Positions 16,770 to 27,235 of a DNA stretch of 57,347 nt are shown piece after piece. Location: NCBI GenBank assembly GCA_002215645.1, contig NGFI01000009.1, positions 1 through 57,347 on the forward strand, in the 5' to 3' direction. Below the pieces are notes generated by a model, which saw only the letters and a list, made by a program, of their open reading frames with translations, was not told where the DNA came from and searched no databases. The stretch is from Gemmatimonadetes bacterium 2013_60CM_65_52. GTDB lineage: Bacteria > Gemmatimonadota > Gemmatimonadetes > Gemmatimonadales > Gemmatimonadaceae. Position 1 is the first letter of the stretch, and each line of letters opens with the position of its first letter. The translations under genes and the position numbers were made by a program.

Positions 16770-19076
16770 CTACTCCACAATGAATCGTGCTGTCTTCCCT
16801 CCAATCTGAAGCTCGAATTCGCCAGGCTCCACGCCCAGTCGATTGTCGCGTCCGACGAACGCAAGCCGTTGCACGGGAATACGGAACGTGACTGTCCGTC
16901 GCTCGCCCGGTGAGAGCGTAATCTTGTCGAAGTCGCGCAGACGGCGTATCGGCGGCGACACCGATGCGTAGAACTGCCGGCTGTACACCTGAACGACCTC
17001 CATGCCAGCACGCTTGCCCGTGTTCGTGATCGTGACCGATGTGACGATCGTGTCGCCGACCGCCAGCGTCTTCTTCGCAAGCGCGATCGAGTCGTATGCG
17101 AACGTCGTGTACGAGAGGCCGGCGCCGAAATCCCATTCGGGCCGATAGCCGTTGTCGGGCTTCGACGACGATGCGTCGCCGCTGGCCGTCCGATCGTAGT
17201 GCTCCACGTCGCCGGCGTTTCTCGGATACGAGTACGGCAGACGGCCGCTCGGGTTCGTAGCGCCCGCAATCACACTCGCAAGCGCCTCGCCGCCATAGGG
17301 ACCGGGAAGAAAGGCTTGCAACACGGCGCGCGCACCACCGACGATGTCGTGAATGGTGCGCGGGCGACCCTCGAACACCGTGAGCACCACAGGTTTACCC
17401 GTCTGCTCCATCGCAAGCGCCAGACGGAGCTGGGCGGCGGGCATCGACAGATCGTCGATGTCGCCCGGTTTTTCGGCGGACGGCGGCTCCGCAAGCGCGA
17501 CGACGATGACATCGGCACTCCGCGCGGCGGCGACCGCGGCGTCGATATTCCCGTCTGTCGTCAGGCCGGCACCGGCGACATGCGTCACCGAGGCGCTGCC
17601 GAACTTTCCGCGCAGCGCATCGAGGAACGTCACGATGTTCCGCGGATACATGGAGCTGTCCGTCCCCTGCCACGTGTAGGTCCAGCCTCCGTGCATCGCG
17701 AGAACGGCGGTGGCGCCGGGACCCGTTACGAGGATACGCGTACCGGTAGCCAGGGGAAGCAGGTCGCGCTCGTTCTTGAGCAGTGTGATCGATTCTTCTG
17801 CCGCCTTGCGGCTCACTGCCGTGAAAGCAGGCGAGGCGACATTCGCGAGCTTTGCCGGATCTGCCGACGCGTTCGCAAAGAGACCGACCTCGAACTTCAG
17901 CCGGAGGATACGGCGCACCGCCTCGTCGATGCGCGCCTCGCTGATCTCGCCCGCGTGCACCAGGCCGATCACGTCATCGATGAAGTTCGTGCTGAGCGGC
18001 ACCATGCTCATGTCGATGCCGGCGTTCACGGCCATGCGCACCGCGTCTCTCCGGGTGCGTGCCACGTGATGCACCGTGGAGAGGCGGAGGATGTCCTCAT
18101 AGTCGCTGACGACCACGCCGCGAAAACCGAGCTCTGTGCGCAGCAGATCGGTGAGCAGCTCGTGGCTCGCATGCACGGGAACGCCGTTGATCTCTCCCGA
18201 GTTCACCATGATGGAGCGGATCCCGGAGTCGATCGCGGCCTTGAAGGACGGCAGGAAGTACTCGCGTAACTGACGATCCGGAATCCACGCGGCCGTGCGA
18301 TCCTTGCCGCTGAGCGGCATGGAATACCCGAGGAAGTGTTTTCCGGTGGTGGCGACATAGACATCGCTCTGTCGTGGCGGTGAGCTGGCCTGCGTCACGT
18401 TTCCGGCGCCGAGCAACGAGTCGATGGCCGGCTGGGGGTCGCGCTGTTCGGCTGCGACAGCGATGGAGCCCATCGTCGCCACGAGAAATGGATCTTCGCC
18501 GAACGTCTCGTTCATGCGCGACCAGAGCGGCTGTCGCGCGACGTCGAGCACCGGCGAGAAGTTCCATGCAATACCGCTCGCGCGCGTCTCGTAGGCGGTG
18601 ATCTGATTCTCCCGCCGCACGAGGTCGCGATTCCATGTCGCGGCCATGTTGATGTTCTGCGGAAAGATCGTGGCGCCACGCATGTACTGGTGGCCGTGCA
18701 CCGCATCGATTCCATAGATGACGGGAATCGGGAGTCGGCGGCGCGCCGCGAATCGCTGCACCATCGACGTCAGGTCCACCCATTGTGCCGGCGTGAGCGC
18801 CACATAGCTGACGTTGAGCAGCGATCCCACGTTCCGCTTGACGAGAAGCTGTTCGAGCTTCGCCGAGTCTATCTGCTGCGGCGTGGTGGCGGTTCCGTTG
18901 ACGCGCGTCACGATGCTGATGTCGATCTGCGTCATCTCGCCGACCTTTTCCTCGAGCGTCATCTGGCGCAGCAGATTCTCGACTCGCGGATCGGGCGCCT
19001 GCGCGCCGGCGAGCGCTGGCAAACACGTGAACAGAGCGGCTGCGAGGAGAGTTCTGGTCATGGACGTGGTCGGCAT
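16770..19076 (-). CDS. secreted beta-glucosidase, glycoside hydrolase family 3
   Basis: The 768-aa protein has a signal peptide (about 6-25, cleavage near ALAGA-Q). It has the full BglX-like GH3 layout: a TIM barrel with YGIDAVHG (121-128), KHF (246-248) and nucleophile Asp325 in VVVSDYEDI, the alpha/beta sandwich (about 430-590), and the C-terminal fibronectin type III-like domain (about 660-768). It likely releases glucose or similar sugars from beta-linked oligosaccharides in the periplasm or outside. The ATG at 19061 is an alternative start. It is BglX-like but exact specificity is unknown. Confidence 0.93.
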   Translation of the reverse strand: MPTTSMTRTLLAAALFTCLPALAGAQAPDPRVENLLRQMTLEEKVGEMTQIDISIVTRVNGTATTPQQIDSAKLEQLLVKRNVGSLLNVSYVALTPAQWVDLTSMVQRFAARRRLPIPVIYGIDAVHGHQYMRGATIFPQNINMAATWNRDLVRRENQITAYETRASGIAWNFSPVLDVARQPLWSRMNETFGEDPFLVATMGSIAVAAEQRDPQPAIDSLLGAGNVTQASSPPRQSDVYVATTGKHFLGYSMPLSGKDRTAAWIPDRQLREYFLPSFKAAIDSGIRSIMVNSGEINGVPVHASHELLTDLLRTELGFRGVVVSDYEDILRLSTVHHVARTRRDAVRMAVNAGIDMSMVPLSTNFIDDVIGLVHAGEISEARIDEAVRRILRLKFEVGLFANASADPAKLANVASPAFTAVSRKAAEESITLLKNERDLLPLATGTRILVTGPGATAVLAMHGGWTYTWQGTDSSMYPRNIVTFLDALRGKFGSASVTHVAGAGLTTDGNIDAAVAAARSADVIVVALAEPPSAEKPGDIDDLSMPAAQLRLALAMEQTGKPVVLTVFEGRPRTIHDIVGGARAVLQAFLPGPYGGEALASVIAGATNPSGRLPYSYPRNAGDVEHYDRTASGDASSSKPDNGYRPEWDFGAGLSYTTFAYDSIALAKKTLAVGDTIVTSVTITNTGKRAGMEVVQVYSRQFYASVSPPIRRLRDFDKITLSPGERRTVTFRIPVQRLAFVGRDNRLGVEPGEFELQIGGKTARFIVE

Positions 19077-19128
19077 GGTAGGAGTCTCATATGGCGGAAC
19101 CTACGGATAAGACGTATGCAGTAACAAG

Positions 19129-19157
19129 CAAAAGGACGGGAGCACGCGTGCGCCCCC
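19129..19157 (-). terminator. rho-independent terminator of the metalloprotease gene
   Basis: On the minus strand, about 25 nt after the metalloprotease stop, GGGCGCACGCGTGCTCCC forms a hairpin (GCACGCGTGC core, outer GGG/CCC with one mismatch). It is followed by CCTTTTGCTTG, a reasonable T-rich tail. It separates this gene from the GH3 gene downstream. Confidence 0.55.
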
Positions 19158-19181
19158 GCCCTCCCGCTCATCCTCCGAGGA

Positions 19182-21746
19182 CTACTTCTTCGGATCCAGA
19201 ATATCCCCAATCCGCTTGATGGCGCCGGCGACATGGAGCTGCGTCGACCGGTCTCCACCACGCGCGGCGCGAAGATCGTCGCGCAGCGCCACGAGTGTGC
19301 CCCGCAACTGGGACTTCGCATCACTGCTCAGCACCGGCTGCCGGAGGCCGAACTGCGCAAGCTGCTGCGCCAGCAGGGGATTTGCCGGGCCCGGGTTGAG
19401 CTTCCGGTCGATCTGCGTGAGATAGTCGTTCTGGAGCTCGCGGCGGAACGCGTCCACCGACTGGCCGCTGTAGATCTCCGACCAGATGCCGTGCCGGAGG
19501 TCGTCGAGCAGGCCCGCCAACGTGTAGACGCTCGCCTTGTTCGGCGTAAGTGCCTCGGACTCGAGCAACCGGTTGAGCCGCCCGTCGTTCAACACCGATG
19601 TCAGCACGCGACTCTGCGCGGAGGTGATGCGCTCGATCATGCCGCCAGCCTCCACGCGCGAAGCGATCTCGGGACGAATGAGGTAGGACGGCGTCTTGAA
19701 CACCTGCTCGTTCAGGAACTTCACCCCTTCCACCTGCCGTGCCTTCGAGAGGCTGGCGTACACGGGTCCGCTCTGCGTGCCCGACTTGTACTGGACCGTG
19801 CCGCCACCGACGATGGTTGCGACATGGTTTGCCTCGGTGGCCCACTGCCCCACCGTGCGGTTGTAAAGCTCCGCGAGATCGGCGTTATCCTCGCCCTTCT
19901 GCGTGGCGGCCGCCGATACGTAGCCAAGCGCGCGCTGGATGTTCTTGAAGCCCAGCGCCGTGGATTTCACGGGATCGGCGTCGCCAACCGCTTCACTGAG
20001 CGTGCCGAAGCCGCCGAACTCGTTGTTCTCGGAGAAGCGGAACCACGGAACCGTGTCCTGCACGAGCGTCCACCGGTCGAGCGTCGCGCGCTCGTCATCG
20101 GACGTCTTCGCACCTGCGATCGGCTTGTAACCCCACATGATGGCCCACTTGTCGTACGGGCCCACGCGTGGGATGACGTCCTCGATTGCAATCCGGTCCT
20201 CCGGCTGCGCGACATAGTTGAACCGCGAGTAGTCCATGATGGATGGCGAGTGACCCATCCTGTGGACCCAGGTCCCGCTCCGCACGCTGTCCGCCGGATA
20301 TGTGGAGCTGCCGATCTGGTCGTGCCGCAACCCGATCGTGTGTCCGATCTCGTGGGCGACGACGAACTCCAACAGCCGGCCCGTCAGCGAGTCGGGATAC
20401 GGGAAGGTCCGCGCGCGTGCATCGAGCTGCGACGCCTGCGCGAAATACCAGTCACGATTCAGGTTGATGACGTTCTGGAAGATGCGCGCGGAGCCATTGA
20501 GGATCTCGCCAGTGCGCGGATCGCTCACATGCGGTCCCACCGCATTCTCCACGGTGCTCGGCAGCCAGCGAATGACCGTGTGGCGAATGTCCTCGGGCGA
20601 CCAGTCCGGATCGTTGGCTGGCGGATCCGCCGCGACGATACCATCGCGGAATCCTGCCGCTTCAAACGCAGGCTTCCAGTCGTTGATGGCCCTCCGAACC
20701 CACGGCTTCCACTGCTCCGGCGTGTTGGGATCGACGTAATAGACGATGGGCTGCTTCGGTGCACAGAGACCGTCAGCACCGGCGGGACCCGCGCACTCGA
20801 GCCGATATCGCGTGATGTACTGCCGGCGGGCCGCGCGGGAGTCGGCGCCGAAATCTACATATCTGTTCGAGAAGAATCCGACGCGCTCATCGTGGCGACG
20901 TGGCGTCATCGGCTGCTCGGGGAGACGCACGATGCTCCAGTGTGCGAGCACGGAGCTTGCCGGTCGGGGAGCGATTGCACCTGCGGTCGGAAGGCCGGGC
21001 AGTCCGAACGCCGTGGTCGTGCCGGTCTGCGTCGCCTCTATCTCGACATTGTCCGGAAATGCCACCACGCGCTCCACGAACGAACGCGTCGCATCCACCT
21101 GTCCGCGGATCGCCTGCAGCTCTGGAATCGAGGTCGTGAACAGCCGCGTCACGTCGACCACCGCGGCGCTGTCGGGACCATAGGTCTCGACGCTGAAGGC
21201 GGCGACGATGGGTGCGTAGCTCGACGCCACCACGGCGCGATACACGGGAAGCGTCGTGTCAGCGACGATGGCCCACGAGGGCGCGCGGAGGAGAACGCGG
21301 TTGCCTGTCCGCTCCCAGCGCAGGGATGATTCACCGAACTGGTCGCCGCCGTAATCGCCGAAGCCGCCGGTGGGCAGATTGGGATTGGACGCGGCCGCCC
21401 GCGCATATCGGCCAACGACGAGCTGGTCCTTGTTCAGCTCCTTGGCCGGAATCTCGAAGTACAGGCGGTCACCCACGCGATGCGTGATGAACAGCCCGCG
21501 CCGCGTTTTCGCCTCACTGGTGACGACGCGGTTATATGGTCGCGGCGCGGCTGGCGCCGGAGCGGCTCCGCCAGCGCCGGGTGCTCGGCCGGCCGTATCC
21601 TGAGCGGGCGTGCCCTGCGGCACGCCGGCAACCGAGCCACGCGTAGCGGTGGTCTGCGGAGCGGGCGCTGGCGCGGGCTCCGGCTGCGCGCTCGCGCACG
21701 CGCCGAGCGTGGCAGACGCCGCGATGGAGAGAAGGCGGATCTTCAT
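19182..21746 (-). CDS. zinc-dependent metalloprotease lipoprotein (metzincin, DUF5117-like)
   Basis: The 854-aa protein starts with a lipoprotein signal ([11 protein letters not shown]) and a long Pro/Ala/Gln-rich linker (about 20-65). The active site is metzincin-type: [12 protein letters not shown] gives zinc ligands His465, His469 and His475 with Glu466, and the downstream [11 protein letters not shown] supplies the Met-turn. This layout (DUF5118-DUF5117-zinc protease) is common in Bacteroidota and Gemmatimonadota; substrates are unknown. The ATG at 21746 sets the lipobox correctly; upstream in-frame Met codons are not credible. It is 121 bp downstream of the DUF3006 gene on the same strand. 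Confidence 0.9.
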   Translation of the reverse strand: MKIRLLSIAASATLGACASAQPEPAPAPAPQTTATRGSVAGVPQGTPAQDTAGRAPGAGGAAPAPAAPRPYNRVVTSEAKTRRGLFITHRVGDRLYFEIPAKELNKDQLVVGRYARAAASNPNLPTGGFGDYGGDQFGESSLRWERTGNRVLLRAPSWAIVADTTLPVYRAVVASSYAPIVAAFSVETYGPDSAAVVDVTRLFTTSIPELQAIRGQVDATRSFVERVVAFPDNVEIEATQTGTTTAFGLPGLPTAGAIAPRPASSVLAHWSIVRLPEQPMTPRRHDERVGFFSNRYVDFGADSRAARRQYITRYRLECAGPAGADGLCAPKQPIVYYVDPNTPEQWKPWVRRAINDWKPAFEAAGFRDGIVAADPPANDPDWSPEDIRHTVIRWLPSTVENAVGPHVSDPRTGEILNGSARIFQNVINLNRDWYFAQASQLDARARTFPYPDSLTGRLLEFVVAHEIGHTIGLRHDQIGSSTYPADSVRSGTWVHRMGHSPSIMDYSRFNYVAQPEDRIAIEDVIPRVGPYDKWAIMWGYKPIAGAKTSDDERATLDRWTLVQDTVPWFRFSENNEFGGFGTLSEAVGDADPVKSTALGFKNIQRALGYVSAAATQKGEDNADLAELYNRTVGQWATEANHVATIVGGGTVQYKSGTQSGPVYASLSKARQVEGVKFLNEQVFKTPSYLIRPEIASRVEAGGMIERITSAQSRVLTSVLNDGRLNRLLESEALTPNKASVYTLAGLLDDLRHGIWSEIYSGQSVDAFRRELQNDYLTQIDRKLNPGPANPLLAQQLAQFGLRQPVLSSDAKSQLRGTLVALRDDLRAARGGDRSTQLHVAGAIKRIGDILDPKK

Positions 21747-21867
21747 GATGAAATGGTGGTGTGCTTCAGGTGGGACGACCTGGCTTCGCCAAACGAATGG
21801 CGGCGGGAACGATCTTCCTATGAATTGACGCATACCGGGCTGGGAACGCTGTGGATCCCGTTGACGC

Positions 21868-22164
21868 TTAGAGAGTGACGTTGCCTCCGGGATCGCGCTT
21901 GCGCGAGTCGCGCATCGCCCGATCTGTTGCCGCCTTGGATTTCTCCAGCGCCGCCGCCGTACCGGCGGCATCAATCGAAATCGTCGCGATCACGGCGTCC
22001 CCCTTTCCCGAATCCATCACGACGCGGAGCAACTGCCCCTCTTTCGTGCCCGGCGGAAGCAGATATGCTGGCACCGTGCGCATGCGTGCACCGTCCTCCT
22101 CGATGCGCGCGACACCATCCTCGATGCCATCCACTGCCCACCGGTGCTCGTGCGCCGAGGACAT
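21868..22164 (-). CDS. DUF3006-family small protein
   Basis: The 98-aa protein has the DUF3006 pattern: [17 protein letters not shown], then [18 protein letters not shown]. The second half is a basic, charged extension with a [17 protein letters not shown] helix. No function is established for the family. Its ATG shares one base with the rmuC stop (TGATG), so the pair is coupled. Confidence 0.8.
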   Translation of the reverse strand: MSSAHEHRWAVDGIEDGVARIEEDGARMRTVPAYLLPPGTKEGQLLRVVMDSGKGDAVIATISIDAAGTAAALEKSKAATDRAMRDSRKRDPGGNVTL

Positions 22165-23279
22165 CAGTGGAGCCCGGTGTCCTGTACGCTTGCCGATGTC
22201 ACGAGCGACGGCGTCACCAGCTCCGCCGCCTGCACGCCGCGAGTGCGCGCACCCACGGGCTCGATCACGGCAATGCCGGCGCGGTCCGGTGCGGCGCCCA
22301 ACTCGCGAAAGCGGCGCGCGGAGACGAGGACGCGAGACTCCAGCGAACCGACCGCGCGGTTGTAGCTCGTCACCGCCCGATCCAGCGCGCTTCCCACCTC
22401 GGCAAAGTGTCCGCCCAGCGTTGCGATACGCTCGTACAGCGTTGCGCCAAGCACACTGATCTCCCGCGCACCATCGGCGATGCGCGCCTCACGCCATCCG
22501 AACGAAACCGCGCGAAGCAGCGCGATGAGCGTCGTCGGCGTCGCGATGATCACACCGCGCGCCGCCGCGTCGTCGAGCAGATCCTCGTCCTGCTGCACGG
22601 CGGACGAGAAGAACGCCTCCCCAGGCAGGAACATGACGACGAATTCCGGTGTCGCGCCGCTGCCGGCGTGCTCCCAATATCCCTTCTTCGCGAGAACGTC
22701 CACGTGCGCGCGCAACTGCACAGCGTGCTGTCTCAGGAGCGGCTCTCGCTGGCGGTCGTGGGCAGACATCGCATCGAGGTACGCGGACATGGGCGCTTTG
22801 GCGTCGACCATGACGCTCCGCCCGCCGGGCAGGCGGACAATCATGTCGGGACGCGACGTGCGCTCCCGGTCGTCCCCATCGCGATTCGTGAGCGTGACCT
22901 GCGTGTCGAAATCGCAATGCTCGGTCATGCCGGCGAGCTCGACGACACGCTTGAGCTGCACCTCGCCCCATCGGCCACGGGTGCCGGGAGACCGGAGCGC
23001 GGACGCGAGCTGATGCGTCTGGTCGCGCAGGCCCTCGCTGACGGCGGTGACGTTGTGCAACTGCTCGGATAACGCGCCGAACTGCATCGCGCGCTCGCGG
23101 TCGAAGCTCGTGAGACGCTGGTCGTAGCGATCCAGCTCGTCCCGCAGTGGCTCCAGCATCGCGCCCAGCTCCGTCGCAGCCGACGGCGAGCGACGGAGGA
23201 GCATGCCGGCCACCACGACGATCAGCGCACCCAGTATCGCGCCAGCCGAAAAGACGGCGACCGCTTCCGTCAGGGACAT
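22164..23279 (-). CDS. rmuC: RmuC family DNA recombination protein
   Basis: The 371-aa protein has an N-terminal membrane helix (about 6-28), a helical stretch (about 35-85) and the RmuC domain with [34 protein letters not shown] and [14 protein letters not shown]. RmuC proteins have a PD-(D/E)XK-like nuclease core and limit certain DNA inversions in Escherichia coli. I used the ATG at 23279; the in-frame extension upstream lacks features. It is divergent from the FAD/Rieske oxidoreductase gene. Confidence 0.92.
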   Translation of the reverse strand: MSLTEAVAVFSAGAILGALIVVVAGMLLRRSPSAATELGAMLEPLRDELDRYDQRLTSFDRERAMQFGALSEQLHNVTAVSEGLRDQTHQLASALRSPGTRGRWGEVQLKRVVELAGMTEHCDFDTQVTLTNRDGDDRERTSRPDMIVRLPGGRSVMVDAKAPMSAYLDAMSAHDRQREPLLRQHAVQLRAHVDVLAKKGYWEHAGSGATPEFVVMFLPGEAFFSSAVQQDEDLLDDAAARGVIIATPTTLIALLRAVSFGWREARIADGAREISVLGATLYERIATLGGHFAEVGSALDRAVTSYNRAVGSLESRVLVSARRFRELGAAPDRAGIAVIEPVGARTRGVQAAELVTPSLVTSASVQDTGLH

Positions 23280-23387
23280 GTGGCGAACATGTGCAGTGGA
23301 CAGATCATTCGCCAGCGGGACGGCGACCACAGGGGGAATGGACGTGCTTTTTGCATTGGTGGCCACCTCTCTTCCGGAGCGTCCGGC

Positions 23388-24905
23388 ATGTCGGGAACGC
23401 GCTCGATCTGGTTCGACACCGCTTCCCTCCCGAAGCATCGCGCCATCGCGAAATCCACGCACGTGGACGTGTGCGTCGTCGGTGCGGGTATCGCGGGGTT
23501 GTCCGTGGCATACTCGTGTGCGCGCGAGGGCAAGCGCGTGACCGTGCTCGAGCGGGACCAGATCGCCGCAGGAGAGTCGGGTCGTACGACGGCGCATCTC
23601 GTGAACGCGCTCGACGACCACTATTTCGTGCTCGAGAAGTCGCGCGGCCTCGAGATGTCGCGTCTCGCGGCCCAAGCGCACTCGGCGGCAATCGACGTGA
23701 TCGAACAGACGATTCGGGACGAGCAGATCCAATGCGACTTCGCGCGCGTGGACGGTTACCTCTTCCTCGGCGCCGACGACACGCAGCAGCTATTGAGCGA
23801 TGAGCTCGCCGCCGCACACCGTGCGGGGTTGATCGGGGTCTCGCGCAAGCAGAGCGCTCCCGGTTTCGCGAGCGGACCCGTGCTTCGCTTTCCAGGACAG
23901 GGGCGCCTCCATCCGTTGAAGTATCTCGCTGGACTCGCCAGTGGAATCGAGCGCCTCGGTGGCCGAGTGTACGGGGGGTCGCGCGTCGAGAGCATCGAGG
24001 GTGGCACGCCAGCCAAGGTGAAGACGACGTCCGGCATGGTGGTCTCGGCACACGATGTCGTGGTGTGTACCAACGGCGCCATCAGCGACATGACAACCAC
24101 GCATGTGAAGCAGGCGCCCTACCGGACGTTCGTGGTGGCCTTCGAGATGAAGCGCGGTGCGTTTCCGGACGCGCTCTTCTGGGATACGCCCGATCCCTAT
24201 CATTATGTGCGCATCCAGCCTCTCGACCGCGCGCGCGATGCGATTCTCGTGGGCGGTGCGGATCACAAGACCGCGCACGAGAACGATGCCACGGACCGCT
24301 TCGACGCCCTCGAGTTTTGGGCGCGAGGCTACTGGCCGAACCTCGGCAACCGCATTTCACAGTGGAGCGGTCAGGTACTCGAGCCCTTCGACTACCTGGC
24401 GTTCATCGGAGCGAATCCCGACGGCGCGGAGCACGTGTGGCTGGCGACCGGTGATTCCGGAATGGGCATGACGCATGGCACCATCGCCGGCATTTTGCTG
24501 CCGGTGTTGATGGAGGGTGCGCCGCACCCATGGACACCGCTCTTCGATCCGAAGCGGTTGACCACGCATCCGGCGGAATTGAAGGCACTCGCGCGCGAGA
24601 GTATCGACGTCGCGCTGCACTATGCGGAGCGCGTGTTACCGGGTGATACGAGCGACGCGGCTGACATTCCGCGCGGCGAGGGTCGCGTCATCCGGCGCGG
24701 TATGCACAAGATCGCCGCTTACCGGGACGCGCGCGGCCGTCTCCATGAACACTCGGCGGTGTGCACGCACCTCAAGTGCGTCGTCCGTTGGAATTCCACC
24801 GAGCAGAGCTGGGATTGTCCCTGTCACGGATCTCGGTTCGACCCGCAGGGCAAGGTCATCGCGGGACCCGCGACGACCGATTTGCCTCAGACCGCCGAGG
24901 GCTGA
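23388..24905 (+). CDS. FAD-dependent oxidoreductase fused to a C-terminal Rieske [2Fe-2S] domain
   Basis: The 505-aa protein starts with a dinucleotide-binding fold, [17 protein letters not shown] (about 27-43), continues through a DadA/glycine oxidase-like DAO domain, and ends in a Rieske domain. Cluster ligands are Cys459 and His461 in VCTHLKC, and Cys and His in [12 protein letters not shown]. The fusion family is widespread; the substrate is usually unknown, probably an amine or amino acid. I used the ATG at 23388, with GGAG about 10 nt upstream. Confidence 0.9.
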   Translation: MSGTRSIWFDTASLPKHRAIAKSTHVDVCVVGAGIAGLSVAYSCAREGKRVTVLERDQIAAGESGRTTAHLVNALDDHYFVLEKSRGLEMSRLAAQAHSAAIDVIEQTIRDEQIQCDFARVDGYLFLGADDTQQLLSDELAAAHRAGLIGVSRKQSAPGFASGPVLRFPGQGRLHPLKYLAGLASGIERLGGRVYGGSRVESIEGGTPAKVKTTSGMVVSAHDVVVCTNGAISDMTTTHVKQAPYRTFVVAFEMKRGAFPDALFWDTPDPYHYVRIQPLDRARDAILVGGADHKTAHENDATDRFDALEFWARGYWPNLGNRISQWSGQVLEPFDYLAFIGANPDGAEHVWLATGDSGMGMTHGTIAGILLPVLMEGAPHPWTPLFDPKRLTTHPAELKALARESIDVALHYAERVLPGDTSDAADIPRGEGRVIRRGMHKIAAYRDARGRLHEHSAVCTHLKCVVRWNSTEQSWDCPCHGSRFDPQGKVIAGPATTDLPQTAEG

Positions 24906-25102
24906 CTCGGAGTGGGGGTCGGCTCTTCCCGCGTCTCGGACTCGGCCTGGCGCACCATGGGAGCGATGCGCGCGGAGCGTCCACCCAGCATGCGCGCCGC
25001 AACCTGCGACGGCATGTAAACAGTGGCTTTGGCGACGCTCGGCGAAACGGCGAACGTTGGCAACGAGATGCCGAAAACGGCGATGTGACGCAGCATGACC
25101 AT
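24887..25102 (-). CDS. small hypothetical protein, 71 aa
   Basis: The frame has a strong ribosome site (GAGGAG, 7 nt before the ATG at 25102) and a weakly hydrophobic N-terminus ([19 protein letters not shown]), then a basic middle and a Pro/Thr-rich tail. It overlaps the end of the convergent oxidoreductase gene by 19 bp. No family is recognised. The ribosome site is the main support. Confidence 0.45.
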   Translation of the reverse strand: MVMLRHIAVFGISLPTFAVSPSVAKATVYMPSQVAARMLGGRSARIAPMVRQAESETREEPTPTPSQPSAV

Positions 25103-25254
25103 CGGTGTTCTCCTCTTTGAACCTTACGCTGACTCTGACACCGGGTTTCGCGGAATGGTTTGTGGCTGCCCGTCTGCTGCGCCCATGCACGTGTCTTCCG
25201 CTCGCCTGAATGCGTGGTGTCCTTGACGGCGGCGCAGTGCTCGTGCATATTCGT

Positions 25255-25274
25255 GTTTGGTCAACTGATTAAAC
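25255..25274. promoter_or_regulatory. probable TetR operator overlapping the exporter operon start
   Basis: GTTTGGTCAACTGATTAAAC is a 20-bp imperfect palindrome (7 of 10 base pairs matched; outer GTTT/AAAC perfect) ending 3 bp before the regulator's ATG. TGATTAAAC is repeated 14 bp later. A CATATT sequence at 25246-25251 could be the -10. Autoregulation by the TetR protein is inferred. Confidence 0.5.
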
Positions 25275-25277
25275 CAA

Positions 25278-25943
25278 ATGATTAAACAGCTGGCACGGAA
25301 AAAACGCACCGCTCTCCAGCGGGACGTCGGCACTGAAACGCGTATTCTGGACGCCGCACGCACGGTCTTCATCCGGCGCGGCACCGCGGGCGCACGCATG
25401 CAGGAGATCGCCCGCGAAGCGGGCGTCAACCAGGCACTCCTGCACTACTACTTCAGATCCAAGGAGCGGCTCGCCAGCGCTGTCTTTCGCCAGATCGCCG
25501 GCCGCCTTCTGCCGACGCTCGTGCAGATCATCGGTGGCGACATCAGCATCGACGAGAAGATCGACCGTATCGTCGACACCTATCTCGACAACCTCAGCAA
25601 AAGCCCGTTTCTCCCGGGCTATCTCCTGTCGGAGATTCATCATCATCCGGAACGCGTCACGGACCTTCTGCGTTCCGCTTTCGGCAGCGATCCCGGACGC
25701 GTCCTCCCACCTGTCTTCGACACGCTGCGCCGACAGATCGACGAACGTGTCGCGGGTGGCACCATGCGTCCCATCGCGCCGGAACAGTTTACGATCAACC
25801 TGATCTCGCTCTGCATCTTCCCATTCGCGGCGAGACCGATGCTACAGGTCCTCTTCGGCATGGATGACGCGGCGTTCGCGCGCTTCATCGAAGTCCGGAA
25901 GACAGAGATCCCGGCATTCTACCGCAACGCGCTTCGCCCATGA
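25278..25943 (+). CDS. TetR-family regulator of the exporter operon (CecR-like)
   Basis: The 221-aa protein has an N-terminal TetR helix-turn-helix (about 20-68): RILDAARTVFIRRGTAGARMQEIAREAGVNQALLHYYFRSKERL. A helical ligand domain follows. It is the first gene of a seven-gene operon and overlaps the TolC gene as ATGA. In Escherichia coli the related CecR (YbiH) controls ybhGFSR, so it probably represses this exporter until a ligand is bound. No ribosome site fits before the ATG because the operator lies there, so the message may be leaderless. Confidence 0.87.
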   Translation: MIKQLARKKRTALQRDVGTETRILDAARTVFIRRGTAGARMQEIAREAGVNQALLHYYFRSKERLASAVFRQIAGRLLPTLVQIIGGDISIDEKIDRIVDTYLDNLSKSPFLPGYLLSEIHHHPERVTDLLRSAFGSDPGRVLPPVFDTLRRQIDERVAGGTMRPIAPEQFTINLISLCIFPFAARPMLQVLFGMDDAAFARFIEVRKTEIPAFYRNALRP

Positions 25944-27235
25944 CATCTCGTTGCCTTCTTCTCGCGACGCTGGTCGCCCTGCCCACGTCCGCAATGGCCC
26001 AGCAGCGTGACACGCTCACACTCGGTGTCCTCCAAGTGAGCGCGCGGCAGCATGATCCGCGAGCAATGGAAGCGGATCTCCTCACGGCGCAGTCGCGACT
26101 CCGTCGCCGTAGCCTGAACGCCGAACAGCTCCCTGTTCTCGCAGTGGACGGCCAGGCGCAGCTTCAGTCCGAGGTCGCTCATCTCGCGGTCGCGCTGCCC
26201 GGATTGACGTTGCCGACTCCGCGGCGCGACACGTACGACGCCCGCGTTTCCGCCACACAACGTCTCATTGACCCGTCGCGGGCACCGAGGGAGGCATTGG
26301 AGACGGCGCAGCTCGGTGAGTCGCAGGCAAGACTTCGCGTCGCGCTTCAGAATACGCGGCAGGCGGTGAACGACGCCTTCTTCGCGGCGCTACGCGCCGA
26401 AGCGCAGATGGGTGAGCTCGAGCCGACACTCGCCGACCTCGAGTCACAGGTGCGCGGAGCGCAAGTACGTGTTCGTGGAGGAACTGCACTTGAGAGCGAA
26501 GCGCGCATGCTCGAGGCGGAGCTGTTGCGCCGCCGGCAGACGATGGCCGAGCTGCAATCCAGTCGCCGCGTGGCGCTCGCGACCTTGCGGGATCTCGCTG
26601 GTGTGTCGGCGCAGAACCCTGGCGTTCTGCTGGTGCCGGAACTCTCCCGTGAGGTGGTCCGTGCGCGAGCTGGACTCGATTCGTTGCGCGGCCGCACGGA
26701 GTACGAAGAGTTCGCCGCATCCAGAGCAACACTCATGCGACAGGAGGACGTGCGTGCCGCGCAGGACAAGCCGCGCGTATCCGCGTTCGGCCGACTCGGT
26801 TACGGCCGGCCCGGGCTCAACCCACTCGGTGACCGATTCAACACCTACTGGCTCGGCGGAATTCAGTTGCAGTGGACACCGTGGCCCTGGGGTGCAACGA
26901 GCAACGATCGCGAAGTCCTAGCGCTCCAGCGACAGATCGTCTCAGCCGAGGAGCAGTCGTTCACCGAGATGCTGCGACGCTCCGTGAATGCCGACCTCGC
27001 GACGATCGATCGGTTGTCCGCGACACTCGCAATGGACGACGAGATCGTCGCGCTGCGCGAAGGCGTCGTCGCGGAAACCCGGCATCGCTACGCCGAGCAG
27101 GTCGTGACCGCGGCAGAATTCATCGACCGCGAGACGGAGCTCCTCAGCGCACGCGCCGCGCGCGCGAGCCATCGCGTCGAACTGGCGCAGAGCCAGGCAC
27201 GGTTTCTCACCACCATGGGCATCGAGGTGCGCTGA
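25940..27235 (+). CDS. TolC-family outer membrane efflux protein
   Basis: The 431-aa protein has a signal peptide (cleavage near SAMA-Q) and long alanine-, arginine- and glutamate-rich helices in two halves, such as the stretch around QLGESQARLRVALQNTRQAV. Short beta segments like LPTPRRDTYDARVSATQRLID belong to the barrel. It would form the outer-membrane tunnel for the ABC exporter encoded next. It overlaps the adaptor gene by one base (TGATG). Confidence 0.88.
   Translation: MTSRCLLLATLVALPTSAMAQQRDTLTLGVLQVSARQHDPRAMEADLLTAQSRLRRRSLNAEQLPVLAVDGQAQLQSEVAHLAVALPGLTLPTPRRDTYDARVSATQRLIDPSRAPREALETAQLGESQARLRVALQNTRQAVNDAFFAALRAEAQMGELEPTLADLESQVRGAQVRVRGGTALESEARMLEAELLRRRQTMAELQSSRRVALATLRDLAGVSAQNPGVLLVPELSREVVRARAGLDSLRGRTEYEEFAASRATLMRQEDVRAAQDKPRVSAFGRLGYGRPGLNPLGDRFNTYWLGGIQLQWTPWPWGATSNDREVLALQRQIVSAEEQSFTEMLRRSVNADLATIDRLSATLAMDDEIVALREGVVAETRHRYAEQVVTAAEFIDRETELLSARAARASHRVELAQSQARFLTTMGIEVR

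Noticed and set aside
17199-18269. Plus-strand 356-codon frame opposite the GH3 gene
   Set aside because: High-GC antisense frame; His/Arg/Asp-rich, no motifs, and the GH3 frame explains the region fully.
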